Source: an uncultured Paracoccaceae bacterium (lineage in GTDB: Bacteria; Pseudomonadota; Alphaproteobacteria; Rhodobacterales; Rhodobacteraceae). Taken from it: a stretch of DNA of 64,000 nucleotides. The notes below the pieces were generated by a model. It was not told the DNA's origin. It worked only from the letters and a program-made list of their open reading frames with translations, and made no database searches. A program made the translations under genes and the position numbers. This document shows, piece by piece, positions 37,466 to 46,160 of this stretch. The DNA is taken from the NCBI GenBank assembly GCA_947489325.1, contig CANLDA010000014.1, forward strand, positions 28,728-92,727. Direction: 5' to 3'. Within the stretch, counting starts at the first letter, position 1, and every line of letters starts with the position of its first letter.

Positions 37466-38452
37466 TCAGCCTAAGCTTACGCTTGCCGCACTTTCTGGCA
37501 ATTCCTCGTCAAACAGACGCTGATAGAACTCTGCCACAGTCTGGCGCTCCAATTCGTCACATTTATTGAGGAAGCTCAGGCGGAACGCATAGCCCACATT
37601 TCGGAAAATCTCTGCGTTCATGGCCCAGTTGATTACAGTCCGCGGTGACATCACCGTGGACAGATCACCGTTCATAAACGCAGTCCGTGTCAGATCAGCA
37701 ACCGTCACCATCTGGCGAATGGTCTTGCGACCTGCCTCGGTGTTATAATGAGGGGCTTTGGACAGAACGATATTGGTTTCTGCATCAATGCTCAGATAAT
37801 TCAACGTTGCCACAAGCGACCAGCGGTCCATCTGCGCTTGGTTGATCTGTTGTGTGCCATGATAAAGACCCGTCGTATCCCCCAAACCAACGGTGTTGGC
37901 AGTGGCAAACAGACGGAAATAGGGGTGGGGCGTAATGATTTCATTCTGATCCAACAGCGTCAGCTTACCATCTGTTTCCAGAACTCGTTGAATGACAAAC
38001 ATCACGTCCGCACGGCCTGCATCATATTCGTCAAACACGATCGCAACAGGATTGCGCAGCGCCCATGGCAGGATGCCTTCGTGGAATTCAGTCACTTGCT
38101 TGCCATCACGCAATTTGATCGCATCCTTACCGATCAGATCAATCCGGCTGATGTGGCTGTCTAGGTTCACACGCACAGCAGGCCAGTTCAGGCGCGCGGC
38201 AACCTGTTCAATATGTGTCGACTTACCCGTCCCGTGATACCCTTGGATCATCACGCGGCGATTGTTGTTGAAACCTGCCAGAATGGCCAGTGTGGTGTCA
38301 GGATCAAATTTGTATGTGGGGTCGAGTTCCGGCACACGATCGGCGCCTTCGGCAAAGCCCTTAACCGTCATGTCCGTATCAATGCCAAACACATCACGCA
38401 CTGAAATGGCTTCAGTGGGTTTCAGGTTGCTGTCGATCATACCGTGCGCCAT
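37466..38452 (-). CDS. cobS: Cobaltochelatase subunit CobS (AAA+ ATPase)
   Basis: A 328-residue AAA+ ATPase. Walker A is GYHGTGKST (71-79), Walker [11 protein letters not shown], and [19 protein letters not shown] the sensor region. It powers cobalt insertion with CobT and CobN. The start at 38452 ([23 protein letters not shown]) is preferred over the 38491 frame start. No riboswitch is evident upstream, so this pair may not follow the B12 control of cobN. Confidence 0.95.
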   Translation of the reverse strand: MAHGMIDSNLKPTEAISVRDVFGIDTDMTVKGFAEGADRVPELDPTYKFDPDTTLAILAGFNNNRRVMIQGYHGTGKSTHIEQVAARLNWPAVRVNLDSHISRIDLIGKDAIKLRDGKQVTEFHEGILPWALRNPVAIVFDEYDAGRADVMFVIQRVLETDGKLTLLDQNEIITPHPYFRLFATANTVGLGDTTGLYHGTQQINQAQMDRWSLVATLNYLSIDAETNIVLSKAPHYNTEAGRKTIRQMVTVADLTRTAFMNGDLSTVMSPRTVINWAMNAEIFRNVGYAFRLSFLNKCDELERQTVAEFYQRLFDEELPESAASVSLG

Positions 38453-38654
38453 CGTCTCTTGTCCTTCTCGCTGCGGGATGGGTCGCGTCAAAATGCGTGC
38501 CGCGCTTGTCGTGCAACATATCGCCCTTGTTCACAAGAGAAAGAGCAAAAACGACGTTACGTCGACATTATTCTCGCGCAAACGTGTCGTGGCGTTAATT
38601 GAAATGTTAATGTGGTCTTATCATTTAGATGAAAAGAACGCTTTGGAGGTCACG

Positions 38655-39128
38655 ATGAACCGAAGATTGTTATTCTCTGGCGCAGGTGCTGCGGCACTGG
38701 TGGGGCTGTGGGGATTGTCGCGCAAAGGCAGTGCGCAGGCTTTTGAAGTGACATTTACCGATGCCGAGTGGCGCGAGATGCTGAGCCCGCTGGAATATAA
38801 CGTGATGCGGCGAGAGGCGACAGAGCCTCCGGGCAGCTCACCCTTGGACAAAATCTATGATAAGGGCACATTCCATTGTCGGGGATGCGATCTGCCGCTT
38901 TATGCATCCGAACATAAATTCGACAGCCGAACGGGGTGGCCGAGCTTTTGGCAGGGGTTGCCCAATGCAGTGGAAACCAAAACCGATTACAAACTCGTAT
39001 TGCCACGTACCGAATGTCATTGTCGCCGCTGTGGCAGCCACTTGGGGCATGTGTTCAACGATGGCCCTAAACCAACAGGCAAACGACATTGTATCAATGG
39101 TGTGTCCCTTACATTCAAAAGCGCCTGA
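38655..39128 (+). CDS. msrB: Peptide-methionine (R)-S-oxide reductase MsrB, exported
   Basis: A 157-residue MsrB with an N-terminal export signal of twin-arginine appearance (MNRRLLFSGAGAAALVGLWG...GSAQA). Zinc-binding CRGC and CRRC pairs are visible, and GKRHCINGVSLTF holds the catalytic cysteine. It repairs R-methionine sulfoxide, here probably in the periplasm. GGAGG lies 5 nt before ATG 38655. The much longer open frame upstream is antisense to cobS and ignored. Confidence 0.92.
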   Translation: MNRRLLFSGAGAAALVGLWGLSRKGSAQAFEVTFTDAEWREMLSPLEYNVMRREATEPPGSSPLDKIYDKGTFHCRGCDLPLYASEHKFDSRTGWPSFWQGLPNAVETKTDYKLVLPRTECHCRRCGSHLGHVFNDGPKPTGKRHCINGVSLTFKSA

Positions 39129-39267
39129 TCAAATTTGGATGTCTCATAAGAAGTGGTCCACAAATGTGCCTATTCTCTAGAGATGGAAGTGCGCTATTTA
39201 TGTCTTCTTATCGAACTGAACACATTTCGCGCTTGGTAATCGTCGCAAGACCCACCATATAGGGCGC

Positions 39268-40146
39268 GTGTTGCTTCTTTCTGTCAAATCCGCCTGGCAT
39301 CGCGCCCGGTATTTTCCACTATGGTCTGCGCTCACTTATTCGCGACGACGCGCATTTGATATGCGTTCGCGTGCATTGGGGGCGGCCATCGGGTGGGTGA
39401 TGCGTTGGTTTCCACCTGCTCGACGTCGATTTGACCGTGAAGTGTTGCGCGTTTTTCCCAAAATGCCACGCCCTGAGCGCAGAAAACTGTGCGGCGACAT
39501 GGGGCGCAATATGGGGCAAACTCTTTTTGAAATATATCATAATGCGGAATTCCAAACCCGGCTGGACCGATTTCATGTCTCAGGGCCAGGTCTTGCCGCG
39601 TTAGAAAAAGCGCAGGCTGCTGGCAAAGGCGGAATTATCGTTTCAGGTCACTTTGGCCAGTGGGAAGCCGTGCGTGCTGTGCTTAAGGCGCGGGGCATGG
39701 AAACCGGTGCGGTTTATCGCCCGCAAACCAATTATCATTATCAGCGCCGTCTTTTGACAGGTATCGAGGCCGGGGGCTTGCCCATTCTGGCCACAGGGCG
39801 CACTGGAACGAAGGCACTTGTACGGCATCTGCGCAGTGGTGGATTGATCGCTATTTTGCTCGACGAAAAATATGCCGACGGTGCACGGTTGCCGTTTTTG
39901 GGGCACGCGGCCCAAACATCCCTATCCGCGGCGCAACTTGCATTAAAATATGATCTGCCAATCGTGCCGGCCTATGGCACGCGTATCGGCGATGGCAGTG
40001 AATTTTCGGTGGATTTTGAGGCACCGATCCCGCATTCCGACAGCAACACCATGACCCGGATGTTCAATGACAGCCTCTCGGCGCGCATTCTTGAAGATCC
40101 GGATCAGTGGTATTGGATGTTGCGCCGCTGGAATAACGCCAGATAG
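39268..40146 (+). CDS. Lipid A biosynthesis acyltransferase (LpxL/HtrB family)
   Basis: A 292-residue membrane-associated acyltransferase. GHFGQWEAV holds the HX4E catalytic motif, and GAVYRPQTN, LLDEKYADGARLPFLG and DPDQWYWMLRRW at the C-terminus are family marks. It adds a secondary acyl chain to lipid A. The frame starts with GTG 39268, and an adjacent TTG (39271) is better spaced from AGGG at 39261. No ATG precedes the conserved part. Confidence 0.88.
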   Translation: MLLLSVKSAWHRARYFPLWSALTYSRRRAFDMRSRALGAAIGWVMRWFPPARRRFDREVLRVFPKMPRPERRKLCGDMGRNMGQTLFEIYHNAEFQTRLDRFHVSGPGLAALEKAQAAGKGGIIVSGHFGQWEAVRAVLKARGMETGAVYRPQTNYHYQRRLLTGIEAGGLPILATGRTGTKALVRHLRSGGLIAILLDEKYADGARLPFLGHAAQTSLSAAQLALKYDLPIVPAYGTRIGDGSEFSVDFEAPIPHSDSNTMTRMFNDSLSARILEDPDQWYWMLRRWNNAR

Positions 40147-40186
40147 GGCGTTCGTAGAACATCATTCACACATCTTAGAAGAATCT

Positions 40187-40212
40187 CCCCCACCACATTA
40201 GATGCGGCGGGG
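40187..40212. terminator. Possible terminator between the acyltransferase and cysK
   Basis: CCCC-x-CC-x-CAT and ATG-x-GG-x-GGGG form an imperfect stem around a TAG loop. It lies between convergent genes. T-tracts are weak on both sides, so the call is tentative. Confidence 0.35.
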
Positions 40213-40234
40213 AAAATACGCGTTGTTTATGACC

Positions 40235-41311
40235 TTATCCCGCATCCATTTGGGCAGTCGGAGTTGAGAGGGAGATAGCCATTTCTTCGTCGGTCATCTC
40301 TTCTGCGACCCCTTCAAACAGAGGTGTGGACAGATAGCGCTCGCCAGTATCTGGCAGCATCACAAGGATGTTCGCCCCATCCGGTGCGCTTTCGGCAACT
40401 TGCATGGCGACGGCAAAGGTTGCACCCGCGGATATGCCTGTGAAAATACCTTCCTCAGCCGCCAAGCGACGCGACCACGTGATGCCATCGGGGCCGGGAA
40501 TTTTCACCAAGTCGTCGTAATATCCATTATCCAGCGCCTCTTGCATCACATAGGGGATGAAATCAGGCGTCCAGCCCTGCACAGGATGCGGTTCAAACGC
40601 GGGGTGGCTTTCGGTGGGTTGGTTGGCTTCGTTGCGGGTGTTGGTATATCCAGATGAAACAATCGCCGCATTTGCAGGTTCGGCCAAGATGATCTTGGTA
40701 TTTGGGCTTTCTTTGCGCAAAACGCGGCCAATGCCGGTCACGGTGCCACCTGTGCCATATCCTGTGACGAGGTAATCCAGCTGCGTGTCAGCAAAATCCC
40801 CAAGGATTTCACGCGCGGTGGTATGTTCGTGAATATCAGCGTTGTCGGCGGTTTCAAACTGGCTGGCCAAGAACCAACCGTTTTTCTCGGCCAATTCCAC
40901 AGCTTTGGTATACATGCCAAAGCCCTTCAGCGCACGCGGAGTCAATACAACCTTGGCACCCAGAAAGCGCATCAAACGGCGGCGTTCCACGGAAAAACTG
41001 TCGGCCATGGTGACGACCAGCGGATATCCTTTGGCCGCACAAACCATGGCAAGACCGATCCCGGTGTTGCCCGATGTCGCCTCGACCACGGTTTGTCCGG
41101 GCGTAAGACGCCCATCACGTTCGGCAGCCTCGATGATATTCAGCGCCAGCCGATCCTTGACGGATCCAGCCGGATTAAAGGCTTCAAACTTAACGAAAAC
41201 ATTTACATTTTTCGGAGCAATTCGATTGATGCGGATGGTTGGCGTGTTGCCGACCGTATCCAGAATACTGTCAAAGCGTTGCCCACGTCCCTGTGTGGTT
41301 CTAATGGTCAT
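40235..41311 (-). CDS. cysK: Cysteine synthase (O-acetylserine sulfhydrylase family)
   Basis: A 358-residue PLP-dependent beta-family enzyme. The PLP lysine lies in FNPAGSVKDRLAL, EATSGNTGIGLAMV is the substrate loop, and GYGTGGTVTGIGRVL is the phosphate loop. It makes cysteine from O-acetylserine and sulfide. The protein is longer than the usual 310 residues, with an acidic C-terminal tail (VAEEMTDEEMAISLS). The start at 41311 (MTIRTTQGRGQRF) is preferred to the upstream frame start. Confidence 0.88.
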   Translation of the reverse strand: MTIRTTQGRGQRFDSILDTVGNTPTIRINRIAPKNVNVFVKFEAFNPAGSVKDRLALNIIEAAERDGRLTPGQTVVEATSGNTGIGLAMVCAAKGYPLVVTMADSFSVERRRLMRFLGAKVVLTPRALKGFGMYTKAVELAEKNGWFLASQFETADNADIHEHTTAREILGDFADTQLDYLVTGYGTGGTVTGIGRVLRKESPNTKIILAEPANAAIVSSGYTNTRNEANQPTESHPAFEPHPVQGWTPDFIPYVMQEALDNGYYDDLVKIPGPDGITWSRRLAAEEGIFTGISAGATFAVAMQVAESAPDGANILVMLPDTGERYLSTPLFEGVAEEMTDEEMAISLSTPTAQMDAG

Positions 41312-41465
41312 TGTCACATCCCCTTTTAAATTCGGCCCTTGATGGAGCAGGTGCAGAATGGCTGTCAGCTTAGGCGAAACAGGCTTGAATGGCACTTAAA
41401 AATGGGGATGGTGCATGATCAGAGATATTGTTCCATGCAAACGGGGACAGGGTGATCCCTGTTAC

Positions 41466-41502
41466 AAATAAGGGAAGGCAAGAACACTGCCTTCCCTTAT
41501 TT
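41466..41502. terminator. Bidirectional hairpin terminator between cysK and hom
   Basis: AAATAAGGGAAGGCA (41466-41480) and TGCCTTCCCTTATTT (41488-41502) form a perfect 15-bp stem with a 7-nt loop. It lies 33 bp past the hom stop on the minus strand, where TTATTTGT follows the stem. Confidence 0.8.
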
Positions 41503-41534
41503 AGAGAAAACGGATCACCAAGAGGATGATGCTA

Positions 41535-42821
41535 TCAGACAGTTTCGATGCGCAGAGCCACCGGATCAGAGGCCAGAACACCGGTCTTGTGCATGGCCAA
41601 AACGGCCTCATCCAACGCGCTGCGTTGAATTTTGTGGGTGACGATCAGAACCGGAGCTTCGGCACTGTCGTGCTGGGTCTGGCGCATGCGATCGATGCTG
41701 ATGCCAAATTCGCCGAGTACAGCCGCGATCTTAGCCAGCGCACCAGGGCGATCCAGTAGCGCCATGCGTAAATAGTAGGGCGCAGGAGAGTTGGATTGCG
41801 CAGATTTTGCATCTGCGAGGCCTTTGGCTGGTTGGCCAAAAGTCGAAATCCGCAATCCACGTGCGATGTCACAGACATCACCCATGACGGCACTGGCAGT
41901 GGGGCCTTCGCCCGCACCGGGGCCGCGCAGCACAACTTGTTCCACAGCATCGCCTTCGACCACAACCATGTTGGTGCCACCCTTTAGCTGACCCAATGGG
42001 CTATCTTCGGGGACAAGGCAGGGGGACATGCGCTGTTCAAGGCCACGGCCCGTCATTTGTGCCACACCAAGCAGTTTGATCTTATAGCCCAGATCGGCGG
42101 CTTGATTGATGTCTTCGATCGACAGGCGTTCGATGCCTTCCAACTCGACATTGTCAAAATCAACTTGCGTGCCAAAGGCAATGGCGGCCAACAGAGACAA
42201 CTTATGACCGGCATCGATGCCGCCCACATCCAAAGTTGGGTCCGCTTCGAGATAGCCAAGTTGGTTGGCCTCTTCAAAAACAGTTTCGTAGGGCAGGCCT
42301 GCATCCTGCATCCGGGTCAGGATATAGTTGCAGGTACCGTTCATGACACCCATCACACGGGTGATATCATTGGCGGCAAGCCCTTCGGTCAGCGCCTTAA
42401 TGATCGGGATGCCACCAGCGACAGCAGCTTCAAAGCGGATGACACGGCCTGCGGCCTCGGCCTGTTCAGCCAAAGCCTGACCATGATGTGCCAAAAGCGC
42501 TTTGTTGGCGGTGACAACATCTTTGCCTGCGGCAATCGCAGCCTCGGTTGCGGCTTTGGCGGGGCCGTTTTCACCGCCCATCAATTCGACAAAAACATCC
42601 ACGTCATCGCGTTGCGCCAATTTGACGGGATCGTCTTCCCACGCATAATCAGACAGATTCACGCCGCGATCTTTGGTGCGCGAACGCGCTGAAACGGCAG
42701 TGATGACCACAGGGCGCCCGGTGCGGGCGGCCAGAAGGTTAGATTTCTGGCGGACAATTTTGACAACGCCAGTTCCGACGGTGCCCAAACCGGCAATACC
42801 CAATCGCAGGGGAGTGGTCAT
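41535..42821 (-). CDS. hom: Homoserine dehydrogenase
   Basis: A 428-residue NAD(P)H-dependent enzyme that reduces aspartate semialdehyde to homoserine for threonine and methionine. It has the Rossmann motif GIAGLGTVGTGVV, the catalytic segment GVMNGTCNYILTRM with downstream ADPTLDVGGIDAGHKL, and a C-terminal ACT domain (YYLRMALLDRPGALAKIAAVLGEFGISI) for allosteric control. The start at 42821 (MTTPLRLGIAGLG) is preferred to the upstream ATG. Confidence 0.95.
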   Translation of the reverse strand: MTTPLRLGIAGLGTVGTGVVKIVRQKSNLLAARTGRPVVITAVSARSRTKDRGVNLSDYAWEDDPVKLAQRDDVDVFVELMGGENGPAKAATEAAIAAGKDVVTANKALLAHHGQALAEQAEAAGRVIRFEAAVAGGIPIIKALTEGLAANDITRVMGVMNGTCNYILTRMQDAGLPYETVFEEANQLGYLEADPTLDVGGIDAGHKLSLLAAIAFGTQVDFDNVELEGIERLSIEDINQAADLGYKIKLLGVAQMTGRGLEQRMSPCLVPEDSPLGQLKGGTNMVVVEGDAVEQVVLRGPGAGEGPTASAVMGDVCDIARGLRISTFGQPAKGLADAKSAQSNSPAPYYLRMALLDRPGALAKIAAVLGEFGISIDRMRQTQHDSAEAPVLIVTHKIQRSALDEAVLAMHKTGVLASDPVALRIETV

Positions 42822-42885
42822 CTGTGACTCCTTGAACGTAATGACTGTCGCCATGTAGCCGCTTCGGCGAGGCTGTGCAACGCGC

Positions 42886-43125
42886 CTATTCGACCTTCTT
42901 GATCTTGAGTGCGTCAGCCTTGCGTTTCAAGCGATCCGCGCGTGCGTTCAGATCGTCTTCGCTGGTTTCATCCAGACGTTCTTCATCTTCGGCGAGCAAT
43001 GGCTCGATCGGGACAAGTTTCGGGAATTTTTCCGATCTGTCTTCGGCCATGGCTGTGGTGACCTCTGGAAAGCGGGCGCAGCCGGTCGCGGCCACAAGCA
43101 TCAAAGCCAAAAACACAAGTCGCAT
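42886..43125 (-). CDS. Small lipoprotein of unknown function
   Basis: A 79-residue protein with a signal peptide ending in a lipobox (VAATGCARFP), then a charged region with acidic middle and lysine/arginine-rich helical end (ARADRLKRKADALKIKKVE). It is probably membrane-anchored in the periplasm. I do not recognise a family. It lies 64 bp upstream of hom on the same strand. Confidence 0.7.
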   Translation of the reverse strand: MRLVFLALMLVAATGCARFPEVTTAMAEDRSEKFPKLVPIEPLLAEDEERLDETSEDDLNARADRLKRKADALKIKKVE

Positions 43126-43191
43126 ATCATCACCTGTCAGAACCTGCGTCTTTGTGCCTTAGCCATCTTGGGAGTGCAAGCAGGGGTTTCT

Positions 43192-43209
43192 ACTGAACAA
43201 GTGTTCAGT
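43192..43209. promoter_or_regulatory. Probable TetR operator
   Basis: ACTGAACAAGTGTTCAGT is a perfect 8+2+8 inverted repeat ending 11 bp before the TetR gene. The size and position fit an autoregulatory TetR-family operator. Confidence 0.7.
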
Positions 43210-43220
43210 TACGGTGACAT

Positions 43221-43808
43221 ATGGCACGTACCCAAGGTTCACATTCTGATATCACCGGCCCGCGCGTGCGCGCGGCAGCTTTGCGCCTGTTTTCGAAACA
43301 TGGCTATGCGGCGGTGTCCATGCGCCAGATCGCGCGCGAGGTGGGTGTGCAGGCCGGGGCGCTTTATAATTATACACCCGATAAGCAAAGCCTGCTGTTT
43401 CGTCTGATGCAAACCCATATGAGCGAGTTGGCGGAAGCGCGCGCCTCTGAGCCTGTACCGGAGGGAGCGTATGCAAAGCTTGAAGGTTTTACGCGGTTTC
43501 ATATTCGGTTCCATTCGGCCCGTCCCGAAGAGGTGTTCATTGCCTATATGGAGCTGCGCAATCTGACCGAGGAAAATTTTGCCATCATCGAAGAGATGCG
43601 TCGTCGGTATGAGGATGAGTTGGAAAGCATCCTGAAGGCAGGGGTCGAGGTTGGTGATTTTGATGTGCCCGACACCAAGGTTGCCACCATGGCCTTGATT
43701 GCGATGCTGACCGGGGTGAACACATGGTTTCGCGAAGGGGGACGTTTGTCGCTGAAAGAGGTGGAGCAAATCTATTGGGATATGGTGCGCAAGGCGGTGT
43801 TGGCCTAA
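43221..43808 (+). CDS. TetR/AcrR family transcriptional regulator
   Basis: A 195-residue repressor with N-terminal helix-turn-helix (RVRAAALRLFSKHGYAAVSMRQIAREVGVQAGALYNY) and an all-helical ligand domain. A perfect palindrome (43192-43209) immediately upstream is its likely operator. The operator type TGAACA-TGTTCA resembles those of acyl-CoA-responsive TetR proteins, but the ligand is not known. The next gene downstream is a relic, so no intact target is adjacent. Confidence 0.9.
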   Translation: MARTQGSHSDITGPRVRAAALRLFSKHGYAAVSMRQIAREVGVQAGALYNYTPDKQSLLFRLMQTHMSELAEARASEPVPEGAYAKLEGFTRFHIRFHSARPEEVFIAYMELRNLTEENFAIIEEMRRRYEDELESILKAGVEVGDFDVPDTKVATMALIAMLTGVNTWFREGGRLSLKEVEQIYWDMVRKAVLA

Positions 43809-43844
43809 TCCAATTGTGCGCTTCCGCGCGCCTATTTTGCACAA

Positions 43845-44134
43845 GATGATATGTGACGCCTTGTCGGATGTGGCGCGTTCGGGCATTGCGTGACGACATG
43901 TTGCTGAGCACGGCGGCGTCTGTGTTTGTGATCGGGTCTGCTGGACCGATTGGGTAGTTGATAACGGATGTTGTTGAGGCACCTGCGGATGGGATGATCC
44001 GGTTTCAGGTTCAGATGAAAAACTGCGCGGTGACGCGGTTTGGCTGGCAACAAGGGGCTGTGCATTTGCTGGGCTTTAATGAAGTCCCGTTTGTGTCAGG
44101 TGATGGGGATGCGCATCTATTGAGTTATCATTAG
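43845..44134 (+). pseudogene. Decayed histidine phosphatase family gene
   Basis: No intact frame exists, but pieces read as a phosphoglycerate mutase-like histidine phosphatase. GMIRFQVQMKNCAVTRFGWQ (43991-44050) continues as QGAVHLLGFNEVPFV up to a TAG at 44132-44134, the usual C-terminal block of the family. Further upstream, in another frame, VAEHGGV resembles the conserved HGG-V motif. Stops and frameshifts separate the pieces. It lies just behind the TetR gene and converges on the aminotransferase. Confidence 0.55.
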
Positions 44135-44154
44135 GTGCGCCTTCTTGGTTTGGG

Positions 44155-45552
44155 TCAAGCTGCGCGGGTGCCGGATTTGTCGAGCAGAGCCGGGATGGCT
44201 GAGAGGATGAAGTCAACCGTTTCATCGGACATCAGGTAGCTGAGATTGAGACGCACGAAGCCAGGTTTTTCAGACGTATCACCTGCCAGAATACCTGTGC
44301 GTATGGATTGAGACCAAGTGTCGTCGATCTGTAAGAGCGCATGAACATAAGGCCCTGCACAGGAACAGCCGCCGCGGGCCTGAATGCCGAAATGATCGGA
44401 CAAATCACGCGTAAAGGTTTGATAGTCGATGCGATGACCCTGTGCCGTGCGTGGTACAAAGGACAGAACCGGTACACGATTGGGGCGGTTTGCGGCCAGC
44501 AGCTCTATTTGTGGATGGTCCTGCCATGCTGCAAAGGCGCGGGCGACGAGGGCGGTATTGCGTTTGGTGATATAATCCTGCCCGATGACATCCTTTACGA
44601 TAAAGGCCAATGCTGCACGAATGTCACCGATCACATTGGGAGTGCCACCTTCTTCGCGTTGTTCAAGGCGGGGAACATAATCATGTTGATGGGCGTTGAC
44701 GAAGGCCACGGTGCCGCCGCCGGGACGGTGAGGTGTGGTGGCGCTGACCATGTCTCGGCGGACGATCAGCACGCCGGATGCACCGGGTCCACCGATGAAT
44801 TTATGGGGTGACGTCACGATGGCGTCGATATTGGGGTCTGACAAATCTATGGGCAAGTAGGGGGCGCCGCCGGCATAGTCCCAAAGGGTCAACGCGCCAT
44901 GTGATTTCAGAATGCGGGATGTGGGGCCCGTATCTGTCAGAACGCCCGTTACATTGGCCATTGCAGAAAACGCACCAATGATAAGCGCGTTCTTTGGGCA
45001 AGAGGCGAGTGTCTCTTGCAGATGTGTGAGGTTTGGCCCACCTTCGGCGGCTTCTTCGATTTCATGTACCTCGGCTCCGCATTCGCGCCATGGCAGTAGG
45101 TTGGAGTGATGCTCATAGGGGCCGACGAGGATATGGACGGGACGGCCGTGAGTTAGAGCGGCGCGTACACCAAAGAGATGCACCAGTTGGTTGATGCCTG
45201 TGGTTGCACCAGAGCCGCCAAAAATCACGGCATGCTCTGGGCCTGCGTTGCATTTTGCAGCGATCACACGCCGTGCCTCTTCGCGCATTTGGGTCATACG
45301 TGCGCCGCAGAAACTTTGTTCGGTGTGGCTGTTGGCGTAATAGGGCAGAACTTCGGTCATGACGAATTCTTCGATCTGACGTAGGGCGCGTCCAGAGGCG
45401 ACGTAATCAGCATAGACCAATTTGCGCGTGCCTTGGTGCGTGTCGATCATCATATCGGCACCAATGATGCCTTCGCGGAATGTAGTGACGGGATCAGAAA
45501 GAGTGCGCAGAGAGGTTTCAAAGCGGGCAAGCGGGAAGCATGGAGCAGACAT
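44155..45552 (-). CDS. Class V aminotransferase / cysteine desulfurase-like protein
   Basis: A 465-residue PLP enzyme. The PLP lysine sits in TSPHKFIGGPGASGVL, and GGSGATTGINQLVHLFG and YEHHSNLLPWRECGAEVHEI are family regions. The segment RGGCSCAGPY near the C-terminus recalls the cysteine-bearing loop of cysteine desulfurases, so sulfur transfer is possible. It is longer than SufS. The start at 45552 (MSAPCFPLARFETS) is preferred. It diverges from an Lrp-type regulator, suggesting amino-acid-responsive control. Confidence 0.82.
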   Translation of the reverse strand: MSAPCFPLARFETSLRTLSDPVTTFREGIIGADMMIDTHQGTRKLVYADYVASGRALRQIEEFVMTEVLPYYANSHTEQSFCGARMTQMREEARRVIAAKCNAGPEHAVIFGGSGATTGINQLVHLFGVRAALTHGRPVHILVGPYEHHSNLLPWRECGAEVHEIEEAAEGGPNLTHLQETLASCPKNALIIGAFSAMANVTGVLTDTGPTSRILKSHGALTLWDYAGGAPYLPIDLSDPNIDAIVTSPHKFIGGPGASGVLIVRRDMVSATTPHRPGGGTVAFVNAHQHDYVPRLEQREEGGTPNVIGDIRAALAFIVKDVIGQDYITKRNTALVARAFAAWQDHPQIELLAANRPNRVPVLSFVPRTAQGHRIDYQTFTRDLSDHFGIQARGGCSCAGPYVHALLQIDDTWSQSIRTGILAGDTSEKPGFVRLNLSYLMSDETVDFILSAIPALLDKSGTRAA

Positions 45553-45600
45553 GGGACACCTTTGAATACGTTGGTGAAGACAGCATGACTGCAATTATGT

Positions 45601-45638
45601 GAGAAAAATCCATCTAATTTTCTCTTTTATGATCATAA
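45601..45638. promoter_or_regulatory. Palindromic control region between aminotransferase and lrp genes
   Basis: GAGAAAA (45601-45607) and TTTTCTC (45618-45624) form an inverted repeat, and TTATGATCATAA (45627-45638) is a perfect 12-bp palindrome. Both lie in a short AT-rich divergent region, as expected for Lrp/AsnC sites. Confidence 0.5.
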
Positions 45639-45660
45639 TTTGTGTCATATGATATGTTTT

Positions 45661-46125
45661 ATGACCAAATATGATAATATTGATCGACGAATTTTAGATC
45701 TTATGCAGAGAGATGCCTCTTTGTCTCAGCGTGAGATGGCGGAACGTGTGGGCTTGTCGCAAAACGCCCTGTGGAGACGGTTAAAACGACTAGATTGCGA
45801 CGGTGTGGTGAAAGGCGCACGCATGCGGCTGGATGCAGAGGCGCTTGGGCTTGATTTGACGGTGTTTGTCATGGTGAGGACGCGCAATCATTCGGCAGAA
45901 TGGGCCGAGGCGTTTCGTAAACACGTCGCGCGTATTCCGCAGGTGGCAGAGATGCACCGTATCGGGGGTGACTGGGATTATATGTTGAAAGTCATGACCA
46001 CAGGTATGAGCGGGTACGACGCCGTGTACCGCAAGCTGACCACCGGGTTTGAGATGGATACGGTGACGGGATTGTTTTCTATGGAGACCATGTTGGAGGA
46101 TCGCCCGTTGGATGTGTTCTCTTAA
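45661..46125 (+). CDS. Lrp/AsnC family transcriptional regulator
   Basis: A 154-residue regulator with N-terminal helix-turn-helix (NIDRRILDLMQRDASLSQREMAERVGLSQNALWRRLKRL) and a C-terminal RAM ligand-binding domain (AEMHRIGGDWDYMLKVMTTGMSGYDAVYRKL). The start at 45661 (MTKYDNIDRRIL) is chosen over upstream in-frame ATG codons. It is divergent from the class V aminotransferase and probably regulates it. Confidence 0.92.
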   Translation: MTKYDNIDRRILDLMQRDASLSQREMAERVGLSQNALWRRLKRLDCDGVVKGARMRLDAEALGLDLTVFVMVRTRNHSAEWAEAFRKHVARIPQVAEMHRIGGDWDYMLKVMTTGMSGYDAVYRKLTTGFEMDTVTGLFSMETMLEDRPLDVFS

Positions 46126-46127
46126 CG

Positions 46128-46160
46128 GGCGCTCATCCGTCCCTTTGGGTCCGTCTTCGC
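46128..46160 (+). repeat. Post-stop repeat behind lrp
   Basis: These 33 nt, starting 2 nt after the lrp stop codon, match the cobS-trailing element 37430-37462 (opposite strand) at 29 of 33 positions. The shared cores are GGCGCTCATC, GTCCCTT, GGTCC and TCTTCGC. The repeat also abuts the stop codon of the convergent cupin gene. Confidence 0.65.
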
